Source: Rhodeus uyekii (lineage: Eukaryota > Chordata > Actinopteri > Cypriniformes > Acheilognathidae). From it: a stretch of 64,000 nt of DNA. The notes under the pieces were generated by a model. That model did no database searches. It saw only the letters and a program-made list of their open reading frames with translations, and had not been told where the DNA came from. Shown here one piece after another: positions 11,601 to 23,066 of the stretch. The stretch is taken from contig JAWRVZ010000040.1 in the NCBI GenBank assembly GCA_037043235.1, forward strand, positions 4,176,501 to 4,240,500, in the 5' to 3' direction. The stretch's first letter is position 1, and the number at the start of each line of letters is the position of its first letter. Position numbers and translations under genes: made by a program.

Positions 11601-12882
11601 CATAGGCGGAGTTTCACTTTTGTGCTTGGGGGGGCACCTACCAGGCCAGCAGACCACAAGCTCAGATTTTTTTTATATCATATTTATATATCATTCATTC
11701 TACATATAAAATACATTTACAATGACTTTATACCAGTGCTTCTCAATTATTTTCTGTCACACCCCCCTAGGAAGAGTTAAAAAATTTGCGCGCGCCCCCC
11801 TCCCCCATTTTGAAACTTTCGCTTTATTGTTTCCATGGCAACGCGTCATGCTTGTCACCTGACATACCGCAGTCACAAAAAGCGCTGTATAATAGATAAT
11901 TCAAAATAGTCACCAACTTGTTGAAACCTAAAAGAAATCTTATGTGGTTGAAAACACTGAATTGTTGTGATAAATTACAAGCTCTGAGCTTTTTGGATCA
12001 GTGCCAGATATCGCGTGAAAGCACGTGTGAATATAGTGGTTGATCACGTGACACATATGAACGCCGGTGTGCAGTGTTGCCATATTGGGCGGATTCCTTT
12101 TGGTCACGTCACGTCAAAGGATGAGAGGATGGTTTTCTGAACTTCATATATGCTGCTCTTGTTCAGTGCAAGAAAACATACTCCCTGGCAAAAAAAAAGC
12201 ATGTACCCCAGGGTAACCCCCACTATTTCAGAACCACTGCTTTATACAAAGAATAGCGAATAGAACAGACTCTTTATAGTTGCTGTTTTGTTTTGCATCG
12301 GCAGTGATAGGGTTAACACGGGGAGTTCAGAAGTGCGGCGAAAAAAAGCGAATTACAGTGTTACAGTTACAGTGTGTTCTTCTTCGTTACGATTAAAGTT
12401 CCTAAACAGAGCCTCCCTTGACCTGTCATAGAACTACTTCAGACAATACAATGTCTTGCCTAATGCAGAAGAAGCCGCCTCTTTTTCCGAGATGCGTAGA
12501 TGTCCACTGTCTTCTCTTCTGATAGATTTGACACTTTTAGTAGTGGATTTATAAAAAAACGACGAATGTCCATTTTGTTTATTCAGCGCGTAAAACAGAA
12601 CGAGAAGAGCGTCCACTCACGTACCGCGATACTTTGAGATTCGCAAAGAATCGCAGGAGAATGTAATAAAGCTACAGTAATAAAAAATTAAATACAGTAA
12701 TTACAAATTAATTAGCCATATCTTACTCATTCTATACACAGAACTAATAAGATAAGACAAATAAAACGAGAAAATATGAATTCTGTAATAACAAAAAAAT
12801 ATTTAAAGCACAAGGCAGGCATTAATTGGCTCTGGTCTGGGGGGGCAGTGCCCCCCCCAGCCCCCCCCAAACTCCGCCTATG
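11601..12882. mobile_element. TIR element inserted in (TA)n, carrying a nested hAT element
   Basis: The left end reads CATAGGCGGAGTTT (11601-11614) and the right end AAACTCCGCCTATG (12869-12882), a perfect 14-bp inverted repeat. G-rich or C-rich runs follow just inside both ends. (TA)n flanks both sides, consistent with insertion at TA inside a microsatellite. Inside lie a nested 506-bp hAT element (separate entry) and a minus-strand frame at 12434-12616 (KSIRREDSGHLRISEKEAAS) that may be a transposase or host remnant. The 1.28 kb span has no intact transposase, so it looks non-autonomous. Confidence 0.65.
11734..12239. mobile_element. Nested non-autonomous hAT element with 8-bp target duplication
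   Basis: The ends are CAGTGCTTCTCAATTATTTT and, inverted on the right, CAGTGGTTCTGAAATAGTGG. The direct duplication CTTTATAC occurs at 11726-11733 and 12240-12247. Imperfect CAGTG-type inverted repeats and an 8-bp duplication define the hAT superfamily. The 506-bp interior has no transposase frame. The exact duplication shows it landed inside the outer element after that element was in place. Confidence 0.85.
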
Positions 12883-12883
12883 A

Positions 12884-12977
<94 letters not shown>
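12883..12977. repeat. (TA)n microsatellite
   Basis: About 95 bp of near-pure TA on the right flank of the TIR element; with the tract at 11515-11573 it may be the other half of one original (TA)n target. Confidence 0.95.
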
Positions 12978-12980
<3 letters not shown>

Positions 12981-13072
12981 GGTTTCGACCCCAGGGAAAG
13001 CAAGAAATTATTAGATCGTCAATGTTTCTTGAATGCAATGTATGGATAAAAGCGACTGCCAAATGCATAAAT
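12978..13072 (+). repeat. 5'-truncated tRNA-derived SINE
   Basis: Begins in the B box (GGTTTCGACCCCAGGGAAAG) and continues with AAGCAAGAAATTATTAGATC, CTTGAATGCAATGTATGGAT and AAAAGCGACTGCCAAATGCA, the same body and tail as the fuller copies at 18819, 35681 and 53187. Confidence 0.75.
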
Positions 13073-13102
13073 GTATGTATACGAATGGGTGATATATATA
13101 TA

Positions 13103-13158
13103 AACTTTTATTATTATTTTAAAAGTTTATATAAACTTTTAAAATAATAATAAAAGTT
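13103..13158. repeat. Perfect 56-bp palindrome
   Basis: Two 28-bp arms meet at 13130/13131 with no spacer and no mismatch (arm core AACTTTTATTATTATTTTAA). AT-rich and able to extrude as a cruciform. Confidence 0.95.
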
Positions 13159-14379
13159 GGGATTGTAATAATTTCCTACTGCAGTCGTGAAACACTTGAG
13201 TCTTGGGGTGTATGTTAATGTGTCACCACAGGGAGCCGCTCCAATCCCACACTGCAATGAAAGCAGTCAAATCTATCCAAATTAGGCACTGTCTCTTCAT
13301 CAACTCCTTTCTGCCTCGCAACTGAAGAAAAACAACATAAATTTAGAGTCTATTGCCTGATTTTAAGATATACTACAACTAAATAACTTTCACAGACTTT
13401 TGCAGGTGTCATAAATGGAAGCATTAATTGTTTTTCTAACCGCCTCATAATGATTTTAAATAATAAACGATTTTGAATGAGAATGTACTGAACAAAAACA
13501 ATTATACTAGATAATTTATCATTTATATTGCTTTAATGATGGTTTATTAACAACGTTTAGGAGGATAACCTCGACAGTTTTTCTCCACCCTCCACCACCC
13601 CGTCTCTTCATTCTACTCTGGTTACTATTCGAACCTACTATACTCTCCATCCGGACAGCACGCAAAATAGGCTACACACACTTTTTACTCTATCGGATTA
13701 TTATTAAGTGTGTTATTAAGTGCGAACTCGTGAATTGCAATGTGTTTAGACGTTGGTGTATGCGGGGTTATCAATCAGTAAACTTTACTGATCTTACGTC
13801 AATCAGTTGTTTGATCCAACATAAAGGACATAATTTATAATGACAGGCCAGGTACATTGCATTCATAATCAGTTCCACGGGACGATCTTGAAATAACCAG
13901 GTTCATTCAATTCTGGGAGGTCCCATGAGCGGAATCACACATCCTACTACGATGAAGAACTGGCTTTTGAATATTAATTAGGTTGAGTGACGTTAACCTA
14001 GTAGATTTAACATGAAGACGATTTCACTAAAGATACGAGGTAAGTGAACCTCTAATTACACTTATTAGCGTAAGTGAACGAAAACTCCGGGAGGGTTACT
14101 AAGCAACGTCAGCCTGGTTTAATTAATATTCATGAGCTAAGCCTTCACTATAGTAGGACTCATTGACTCCAGACCCAGACACAATCCATCCCGTATGTGG
14201 TCGAAGGAACCAGTCGGTGGCGCTTCAGCGCAACATGTACAAATATGATAGACTGTGTGTATGCAGCCAGATGGATAATTCATTAATAACGAGCACATGG
14301 GGTCGCTCTGGCAGAAACAGAAACATGGAGAATTTCAAAAGGCTTGCGCATTAAGGAGGCTCACTGTTCCACCGCGTAA
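13159..14379. other. Intergenic, upstream of the miRNA cluster
   Basis: No gene seen. An imperfect inverted pair around AATATTAATTA (near 13977-13987 and, inverted, near 14120-14130, each followed by a GACGTT-like motif) could be a small MITE hairpin or a homeodomain-type regulatory pair. The frame at 14163-14354 has no support. Confidence 0.4.
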
Positions 14380-14640
14380 TATTGACTTTTTCCCTTCGTC
14401 TACTTTTGCGCAAAGGGGGAATGTTGTAAGCGGTCCCTGTGGATATATACTGTGTCTTCATGAGGAGTTGAGCGCAAATAAGGGGGCGGGTGATGATTAT
14501 GTGTGAAGAGTGGCTGCAACTTCTCACTACACGGCAACATTTTTCCTTCTTCAGGCGAGATGCCTCTTCTTTCTAAAGAAGCTCCATGGAGGAAGGCTGT
14601 TGGTGGACATGGTGAAAATGACAGGTAAAAAAAGTGAGAC
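14380..14640 (+). promoter_or_regulatory. Candidate promoter and first exon of the miR-193a/miR-365 primary transcript
   Basis: A TATA-like GGATATATAC (14441-14450) and a GC box GGGGGCGGG (14482-14490) lie about 400 bp upstream of the miR-193a hairpin on the same strand. A possible exon around 14560-14624 ends in GACAG|GTAAAAAAAG. A short frame there (MPLLSKEAPWRKAVGG) has no known homologue to my knowledge, so I treat the RNA as non-coding. Start site and exon limits are inferred from these weak signals only. Confidence 0.35.
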
Positions 14641-14831
14641 GCCGGTGGTTGGATAGGCTCACTCGCTCTTCACCGAACGCCTCGTATGGTTGTTTCTTGT
14701 GTCATGTGCGATGGGACGGTCGCGTTTCTGAGATTTGCACAACGTCTACTGCAATTGCCATGTAGATTAACTCAAAATAATACACTTTTAATGGTCAATC
14801 TGAAGCAGAATTCAGCAACAATTGAGAGTGT

Positions 14832-14913
14832 GTCAAAGGCTGGGTCTTTGCGGGCAAGGTGAGTTTTCCTTTTATTCAACTGGCCTACAAAGTCCCAGTT
14901 TTCGGCCCATGTG
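14832..14913 (+). ncRNA. mir193a: mir-193a precursor hairpin
   Basis: The 22-nt interval 14878-14899 (beginning AACTGGCCTACAAAGTCCCA) matches the conserved miR-193a-3p. The opposite arm, 14841-14862 (TGGGTCTTTGCGGGCAAGGT), matches miR-193a-5p apart from small changes. The arms pair (TGGG with CCCA, CTTTG with CAAAG) across a short AT-rich loop (GAGTTTTCCTTTTATTC), giving a typical pre-miRNA. miR-193a targets include growth-signalling and cell-cycle mRNAs in vertebrates. In human it lies between RAB11FIP4 and COPRS, next to miR-365b; here it is 1.8 kb upstream of mir-365 on the same strand, so the two are probably co-transcribed. Precursor limits are approximate. Confidence 0.95.
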
Positions 14914-16648
14914 ACCATCTCTGTCAATTGACCGTGCTGAATTATATATAGTGGAGTTAATCTCCAGTTGGCTACTAATAATAGTAAAATGCTGTTTCTT
15001 GTTCAGTTATAGTTCTTGTTCGATATTCGGTATAAAAAAATATTATTAAACATTTTATTTTAATTTGTGATTGAAATTTATAATTTTACATTTAAACATA
15101 TGCACAATCTGACATTTGTATAGATAGAGTTGAAAACGAATATAGTTTAAAATATATAAATATAGGGGGAAAACATAAAAATATCTTTAGCCTTAAGTAC
15201 TTTTACAGTATTTGTTAACTATATCTTATAAAGATGTGTGTGTGTGTGTGTAGTAAAGAGCTTTGGAAACATTTGAGTCCCAAAAAAAGCAAAAACTTTA
15301 TTCTTAAATAAAATAAAAAAATAAGACTGATTGATATAAAATATATTTTACTCTGCTGGGTTGTATCAGCTTATTTAATTTAAGCTTGATTTGTGAGCTT
15401 CAAATGTAATGTTTTATATACTTTAGTTAATAACTAGTAACATAGGTGTCATATAACTAAAGATTTTCACTTTTATTACTTTTATTATTTCTAACTGTTT
15501 GTGAATATTGTAGTGGTATGTTAAACTTCACAATCAAAATATGTATGAAATATAAAAAGACAAAGAAATTATTGTCTCCAAACCCTAAGTTTGGAATTTG
15601 AGCCTTTTTGTCTACTAAAATCCATTATGTAAATCTTTTTTGAAGACTGTAAAACTAACACTGAATAAAAGTTTGTTTTCTAAAAGAGTTCGGGGACAAT
15701 TAAAATACATCAAAAATCAAAAACATACAAACATTTAGGGAGTGGCAGAGGCAGGTTATAAGAAGCTTTGTTAGAGTGTGTGAATTCTGCAATAGCTTCC
15801 AAGCATGTCTGATATAGTTTGTCATGTTAAGCAGTTCTCAAAGCTGCCTGCCAATAGTTTCCCAAAGGATTTGTATATTGTTCTGGCTCAGTCACACATC
15901 TTGACAGTTGCAAAGGCCTGTAATCAATGTAAACTAACCCCTTTCAAAGCAGCACATGAAAAGCTACAATAATATTCATTTATAGCATAACTATTAGATA
16001 GGTCATTTCATTAGATGTTAAGACATCAGTTGATAATTAAATATAATAACATATCTTATTTACTCTATTATCTAATATAGGAATTAAAATACAGTATATA
16101 CTAAATGATACGTTTTAACACATTAATTTTAACAATTATTTCATATGTAGTAATTTCCTCATTCACCAATGATTGATTTACCATGACATTTTCTTTCTTT
16201 TTCTTTTTTTGAAAACTAGTCATCACAGCAGTGTCACTGAAACACACTGGAGTTTGTATTAAGCAACGGCTTTGAATTTTTTTTAATCCAGTTTTAATGT
16301 TAGAGATCTATTTTATTTGCATAATTTGAATAGAAACAAGCATGACACACAAAGTTCTGTACTGTGAAAAATCTGCCTGAATGATCAAGAGATGTTTATA
16401 ACTGTTTTGTATTCTTCAGGTAAAAAGTGGACTTAGTAAAACACAGTCATTTGAAATAGTTTAGCCATTTAATGCATTCTAATAATAAGAGTCTGACATT
16501 ATGGTTGGCCCTCGTTCAGGGAGAGGAGGGATATTATAGTCCAGTCTGACCTTTAGTTTGCTTTCCTCAGAGTATTTAGAACCATGGTATAAACCTTAAA
16601 CATTCTTGAACAGCAGGCAGATCCTAGACATAGAAACTGAATAAGTCA

Positions 16649-16731
16649 GCAAGAAAAGTGAGGGACTTTTAGGGGCAGCTGTGTTATACTGACCCAGTCA
16701 TAATGCCCCTAAAAATCCTTATTACTCTTGC
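16649..16731 (+). ncRNA. mir365: mir-365 precursor hairpin
   Basis: 16701-16722 (TAATGCCCCTAAAAATCCTT, then AT) is identical to the conserved vertebrate miR-365-3p as I remember it. The 5' arm at 16661-16683 (AGGGACTTTTAGGGGCAGCT) is the cognate star strand. The stem continues outward with GCAAGA at 16649 pairing with TCTTGC ending at 16731, and the loop is GTTATACTGACCCAGTCA. miR-365 is known from vertebrate muscle, brown-fat and inflammatory contexts, usually clustered with a miR-193. Its position and strand relative to mir-193a fit one primary transcript. Confidence 0.96.
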
Positions 16732-17500
16732 AATGCTCAGCGATAAACTGCTCTTAAATCAGTCCTAACAGAACCGCTCCTTCAGGATTTGTAATAAAGT
16801 GATTAGCCTCAAAATGTTCTTTCCTTATAGACATCATCCTGTAGAGAAGAGTGTTTATAGAATCCGAAACCAATGATGTTGCTTTGAAGGTGTACATTTC
16901 TAAATGATTGTTCTTCTGCTGTTTGTTTCATACAGGAAGAGAGACGGAATGAAAGTGATGGCTAGAAAGTGGCAGCAGAGTAACTGAAACAGAAATAGTG
17001 ACAGAAATAAAGGTTGGGAAAGAGAGAAAAGAGACAGGCAGCATGGTTGGAGCAAGAGAAAGAAAGCTAGCTGATGACTCAGGCTCATACTCTTCATATG
17101 TAGGGAGGAGGGAGAGATGGAGTGGGGGATGAGGAAAGGAGGGAGGGAGAAATGACTCATCAGAGCATGTGGAATCTCATATGGCTATCACAGGATCGAG
17201 GTTCTCTCTTTCTCCTCACTGCTGCCTGCCTGTTCATGACTGTCTGAGGTAGGTGAACACTCCCCACTCTGTCTGTCTCCAGCAACAGGGACAGCCAATT
17301 GAAATGCACAATTCTCTACAGTTTTTGGTGAGTCTGGCAAAAAAAACAAAAAACACAGCAGACCATATTGAATGAGCTGAAGTAGATGTTTAGTCATTAT
17401 ATACTACAGTGGTCCCATTCATTGTTTGGGCTCTTCAGAATGTGACTATGTCTCCAAAGTTGCATTTAACTTTTACTTAACAAAACAGGAACAAAGCAAT

Positions 17501-18060
17501 GTTTCCATCCTATCCATTCAAGAGAACAAAATCGTCACTTCCTGGGAAATCGGTGCAAAATATCTTTAATAAAAATGGAAGTTGAAGGGAAGCAAATCTG
17601 GCTCTTAATTCCTTCATCAAAAATGACTTGCGTCTCAGAGCGCAAAGATGAACGCAATAAATGGCATGTTAACTTGACACCTGGTGTTGAGAGAATGCTA
17701 TTACGCGAGACACATCAGGGAAATCCTTATACCAAATTATTCTGATGAAAGACATCGGCTCAAGCATTTCAGAATGATCAAACCAACATTTGTGAATCTG
17801 TGTATTTGGCCTGCTGGTTAATCCAGTTATCCAATGACATCCAAGTAACTTGAGTTTTTTTGAGTTGCGCATTGAGGGATTTATTTGGTAAATGTGTTTG
17901 AATCGTAGTTTATGTACATGCCATCTTATTGGATGAAAAAAAAGATCTGCCTTGATTAAGTGCAGATGTTTTTTATGTACATTTTTAGATTTTGTACATA
18001 TCTTGGCATTTCCATTCATGTGATGTCCCAAAAAGCGCATAAAAATAGGTGGATGGAAAC
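17501..18060. mobile_element. Probable MITE with GTTTCCATCC inverted ends
   Basis: GTTTCCATCC at 17501-17510 is matched by GGATGGAAAC at 18051-18060, and the trinucleotide AAT abuts both ends. The 560-bp interior (for example AAGCGCATAAAAATAGG beside the right end) resembles decayed dispersed repeats. The 123-residue minus-strand frame within it is not a gene. Confidence 0.5.
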
Positions 18061-18666
18061 AATAGTAAATTAATGTAGGAGAAATAATGCTTGACCTTTT
18101 TTTCTAAACCAATTTTACTTATCTGAATTGTTTTTACAATGACTTTTTTAAGTGCTAGTATCAAAGTGAATTGGCTGCTTCTGAAAGTTTAGACAGCTGA
18201 CTTGTTGTCTCTCTGCCCTGTCCCTAACTTTGCAGGGAGTGTTTGGCAATGAAGGTACCTCCCAATTTTGGACAGGTTTCTGAGGCCCTCTTTCCTCCTA
18301 GTATTAAGATATATTTTCAGGGACCAAGTGCAAGTGTTCAGGCTAGATACATTACCGTTTACACCTGGTATTAAAGTGTTTCAAATGCAAATCCTGTGAC
18401 CACTTTTGTTTGATTTTCTTCTCGACCCTCCCCTCTTATTTCACAGTTTACCAAATGTTCACTGGAGTATCAAGTGTGGCACACAAAAATGATTGAATTC
18501 TGTACCCTTACTCTGCTTGTGAGCAAACAGTAAAGGAAGCAAATGGAAAAGACACAAATGGCAATGCTGATTTCAAACGTAATCCACAACATAGCAAAGT
18601 TTCAGTTGTTTTGGTGCACTTTCAAAAACATGTCCCTTAACAGTTTAGGTCTTCTTTCGTTGATGT

Positions 18667-18691
18667 GTCTGTGTGTGTGCACGCATGTGTT

Positions 18692-18718
<27 letters not shown>
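18667..18718. repeat. (TG)n microsatellite
   Basis: An interrupted TG run with its longest pure stretch at about 18689-18713. Confidence 0.9.
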
Positions 18719-18723
<5 letters not shown>

Positions 18724-18818
18724 AAAGAATGGGCTAAGCCTAAAATGGCAAAACACTAAGCTTTTAATTGTCTTAACCACAAACCAGGAAATTTTGAACA
18801 TCATCAAAGACAGCTTTC

Positions 18819-18957
18819 CTGTAGCTCAGTCAGTAGAGCATTGGTGATTACAACACCAAGGTCATGGGTTTGATCACAGGGTAAAGCAAGAACTGATTCA
18901 ATGTGTACCTTGAATGCAATGTAAGTTGCTTTGGATAAAAGTTCAAAATGTAAAGAC
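18819..18957 (+). repeat. tRNA-derived SINE, near full length
   Basis: The head CTGTAGCTCAGTCAGTAGAG (A box) and GGTCATGGGTTTGATCACAG (B box) give a tRNA-like 5' region. The body CAAGAACTGATTCAATGTGT and tail GTAAGTTGCTTTGGATAAAA follow, with an AAATGTAAA end. The tail matches the 3' end of the L2-like LINE at 27072-27127. Confidence 0.85.
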
Positions 18958-19109
18958 AGAATTCTGCTTTTGGCAGAATATGGGAAGTTGTGAGGCTCAG
19001 CAGAGTTGTGTAGAGTGATGAATCACAATGAAACACGAGTTATATGGTGATGATTCAGAGTAGTGCCAACGGAAATCTGGTGAGAAGTACAGTATAATAA
19101 TAAATGCAT

Positions 19110-19520
19110 ATATATTCTCTACCACGGTGAAGCATGGAGGAAGAGGTGTCAATGATGTGGAGCCTTTTTACCTGCTGGTATTGGTGAGCTACTTCACTGG
19201 GAAAAGTCATTTAATGCTTTGGAGTACTGGAGAATATTGCAGAATGGCTTATTTCCCACAATTGAAAAGTTGTTATCGAAAAAGAAATGATCAGATGTTA
19301 TTTTTCAACAAGACAATGCTAATGCCCAAATTGCAAAGACAACCAAGTAATGGCTTCAGAACAAGTCCTTCAGACCCTTCATGTTTTGGCCTGGTCAGAG
19401 TTCAAGCCTATAGTGAAAGTTTGGTCTCACATTTGTCAGCTACTCATGGACTATTTGAACCCATCAACATGGAACACTGTTGTAGAACAACATCTTCCTA
19501 TAAAAAGGAAATAAACTTTT
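19110..19520 (+). pseudogene. Relic of a Tc1-like transposase
   Basis: Plus-strand pieces in shifting frames match a Tc1 catalytic domain: VKHGGRGV, then ILQNGLFPTIEKL, then FQQDNANAQIAKTTK carrying the second catalytic Asp, then WLQNKSFRPF and a decayed WPGQSS. At least three stops or frameshifts break it, and no flanking inverted repeats are clear. It is an old dead copy unrelated to the element at 51127. Confidence 0.65.
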
Positions 19521-19727
19521 AAACTTTTGTAAACTTCTTCCTGTTTGCAAGTTTAACCATATGGGTTAAACATTTAAAGAAAACAAAAGGGGAAACTATT
19601 CCTTGATAAGTTACCTTATCTACTGTATTTGTGCAAGTGAAATGGTCTGAAATGGTTAAGACCATTAAGAATTGTGCCATTTTTGTCTTGGCCTTTCTTT
19701 CTTTTCTTTTTTTTGCCCAGGAATGTA

Positions 19728-20260
19728 CATTACCAGTCAAAACTTTGGAATAATTATGATTTGTTAATGTTTAATTAGTTGAAGTCTCTAATGCTTACCT
19801 AATTTTAATTTATTTATATTGCTAAGAGTGTGTCCACAGTTTGCAGTGTATGTGTTCACTATTCACTGCTCCTTAATGTGCACTAATTTCGGTTGGTTAA
19901 ATCATACAGAGAACAAAATCTGAGTATGGGTTACCTTACTTGGCCTTCACTGTCATGATAATAATTCAATAACATTGTGAAATGTTATGTTCAAGAAATA
20001 TTGGTGCTCAAGAAATATTTATTTTATTGTCAATGTTAAAACCCAATTTTGCTGCCTAATATTTTTTTAGAAACCATCTCACAGTGTGGGGTGTTTTTTT
20101 TTTAAAGAAACTAATTTAATGATGTTTGAATATTGAAATGATTGAATCATTTTATTCAGCGAAGGTCACATTATATTGATCAAAAGTGATAGAAAAGACA
20201 TTTATAATGTTACACTGTAACAATGTTACAATGTTTATTCCAAACTTTTGACCAGTAGTG
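19728..20260. mobile_element. Non-autonomous TIR element (Tc1/mariner-type MITE)
   Basis: CATTACCAGTCAAAACTTTGG on the left (19728 on) is matched by an inverted CACTACTGGTCAAAAGTTTGG at the right end (to 20260); TA flanks both. The right part (GATCAAAAGTGATAGAAAAG, then ACATTTATAATGTTAC) recurs in decayed form at 46930-47030, and related end pieces occur at 35560-35660 and 37490-37550. No transposase frame. Confidence 0.7.
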
Positions 20261-21737
20261 TATATATATTTATAGTATGCAGTCAGTCATCTGTGTCAAA
20301 ATGCAAAAGATAGACTTGATTAGAACTGTTTCTGTTCTCACGTTTGAAAAGGTAACAGCGCACTTTCAGTGTACAGGTGAATCTGAGGAAGTTTGATGAG
20401 TCACCACTGGAATAGGACACACCCTATTAACAAGTGGCAACTCCAAACATCTTTTGGTTCTGAGAGTAATGTGGGTGTGGGATCCCAAAAAAAAAGAGAC
20501 AAAAAAAATCCGGTCCACATACAACAAACCGAGAGGCAATGTGCAAACAAAATGTAGAAAGGCAGCAGCAGGCAAAACCCCCGCCCCCAACACTCCTCGG
20601 TCCCCTCCAGGCTAAACTTACCCGACCTGATTTCTGCTGCCACCTTCCAAAATAAAAGTTTGAAAAATGCATAGTTGAACACCCTCCAGAGCAAATACAA
20701 TGCCAGTGCTTGTTGTATCCTTGTAAAGGGTGGGAAGGTATTAACATAAATAATATTGTGCCTTCTCTTTCATTCTAAACTTGATTTAGTGTTTATCCAG
20801 CAGTAAACTTATCGTGAAACAATTACAACAACTAATATGGATGTGTACTACTATTAGTCTTGTGCATTAGTGTTTTTCAGTATGACTGAATGGGAGGGAG
20901 GAGGGAAGGTGAAATAAACAGCTCAATGAAATCCCAGTCTTAACTCTTGGCAATCGGCATGATTGTATATTTATGATTTATGATCAGCATGAGGGTTATT
21001 ATGCATGAATATCTCAAAATAAGAGTTCAAATTTTGTCCTCCAAAGCTATTATTATAGCTAGTATCTTTTATGTTTTTTTTAAGATTTAATTTATTCATT
21101 ACATATTGTTAAAGGCTAAGTCAGGTTCTGTATTCGTCCTTCTTGAGCCTTTGATACTTAGACTAGTAGTAGAGTTTTGGTTGTTTACGTGCAGTGATTC
21201 ATAGTTAATTGCCACAGCTTTTTCCATGATGAAATCAAGATTAACCTGTATCCTGAAAAGCTTATTCCACAGGAGAGCGATTTACTCATGTGTAATATCA
21301 CTGATATATGAATGAATTACTTGATAGATGTAGAGGTTTCATCAGGAAGCTTGCAGCAGTACTGTGAAGAGGCTGCTAGAAATAGTGTTTCGAATGAATC
21401 CACAGACAAGTATGAAATAGATTATAAATTGGCTAAGTATTACACATAATAATAAGTATTATCCATTTATGAACCCTTTATGTTACTGTGTATACTGTGT
21501 AGTATATAAGCATTTTTGTTAAGCGAAACTATAAAGTTTCGTCACAGATAAACTTCTTGTAATATTGTTTACCAAAAATTTAGAACATTTGAATGTTGCA
21601 TCAAGATGTGCCTATAACATGACTATAACTGCAGTAATGTATTTCATTATTGAAGTAGTTTTTAGTGATACTTTTTATAACAGGAATTGCATCTGTGCCT
21701 AAATCGTACAATTATGGTTTTTGATTTTTTTCATGTT

Positions 21738-21850
21738 CCCCAGGGAAAGCAATAACTGAATAGGATACCAATGTCTTCCTTAAATGCCATGTAAGTCGCT
21801 TTGAACAAAAGCAAAGGCCAAACAGATAAATATAAAATGTAAATGTGTAC
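21738..21850 (+). repeat. 5'-truncated tRNA-derived SINE
   Basis: Starts in the B box (TGTTCCCCAGGGAAAGCAAT) and runs into ATGCCATGTAAGTCGCTTTG and an AT-rich AAATGTAAAT tail. Same family as the copy at 18819. Confidence 0.7.
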
Positions 21851-23002
21851 TGAAAAAAAATGCACACTGCTATGTTCTATAGAATGGCAAGAGAAAAGCA
21901 ACATTGTTGAACAGTCAGTGAGGGGTTGTGTGATTTCTTAAAATAATTAAATTACAGGAAGGGAATAAATACTTACAAAATTAGTTTATTTAAGAAAAAC
22001 TGTTGTTATTTTTTGTTAGTCTAAAAACGAAATACCGTTAGGTTTTATATGAAAAATCATATCTTATCACACAAGCAGATAAAATTCTCATTACAAATTT
22101 GATGTAAACTGAGAACATTGAAAAAACAATGGCATTTTCAGAGGGATCTTTGTGATTTTGTATTATTTGTGTTCTGCAACCATTATGTTTTGATTTGCTG
22201 TCTGTGTGCAGAACAGATGGGGCCCCATCTAAGGTGTGAGCGTTCTGTGCCAACTTGAGAAGCAAAGAGTGAGTTTACCATGGTAGGCCCATTCAGTGAA
22301 CCTTAAATAAGTCAATAGTATAGAAATATGAGCCCCGCCACACAGCTGTTTGAGGGGAACCTCCACTAAACTAAATGAGGAAACATTTTACTGATGTAAA
22401 TGAACCAGGCAAGTTATACAAACCTGTTTGTATAATTTTACTATTTGAATATGCAGGTCTTTACTTGGCCTGGTAGGCTTTGTTTTAAATTCACAGTCAA
22501 GTCCATAAAGATCTGTTGAGATGGGTTTCAGCGTGGGTGAGGATTGATTGTTCCTGGGAGGTGAGTGGAAGGTTTCTTAAAAACTAAGAATCCTTGACCC
22601 ATAACCCTTTCACCCACTCATTTAGAGCGGTCACATGCATATATTCTCACTCATACACACAAGCACACATTCATTTAAAGAAATTATACAAAAATACCTT
22701 TCCCCCTCTCTCCTTCGGCACACCCTTCTGTGTACCAAAGACTACAACACCCAAAGGAGTATCTCAGGACATGTGGATTCTTCTAATATTGAACAAACAA
22801 GGGCCTCGTTGGAAAAGCAGACTATGAACTTGTGCATTAAGCCATTGTTACAATATATTTGTTGTGTACTGTGACACTAAAGCTGACCAAAAGGAAATTA
22901 TTTACATCTTTAACATTTTCTTGTTTGATGCATAGGAATTCTAATTTGTTTATTCAGTTGTTGGTGTTGCTTTCAACTAGCTAACGTTCTCAAATATTTG
23001 TA

Positions 23003-23005
<3 letters not shown>

Positions 23006-23058
<53 letters not shown>
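23006..23058. repeat. (CT)n microsatellite
   Basis: About 26 CT units. Confidence 0.95.

Positions 23059-23066
<8 letters not shown>

Noticed and set aside
11312..11780. Long Tyr/Ile-rich frames on both strands
   Set aside because: They are translations of (TA)n and (CATA)n and occur in every frame there.
12727..13068. 113-residue minus frame
   Set aside because: It crosses (TA)n and a transposon end; no splice or family support.
17669..18040. 123-residue minus frame
   Set aside because: It lies inside a probable MITE and has no recognisable domain.
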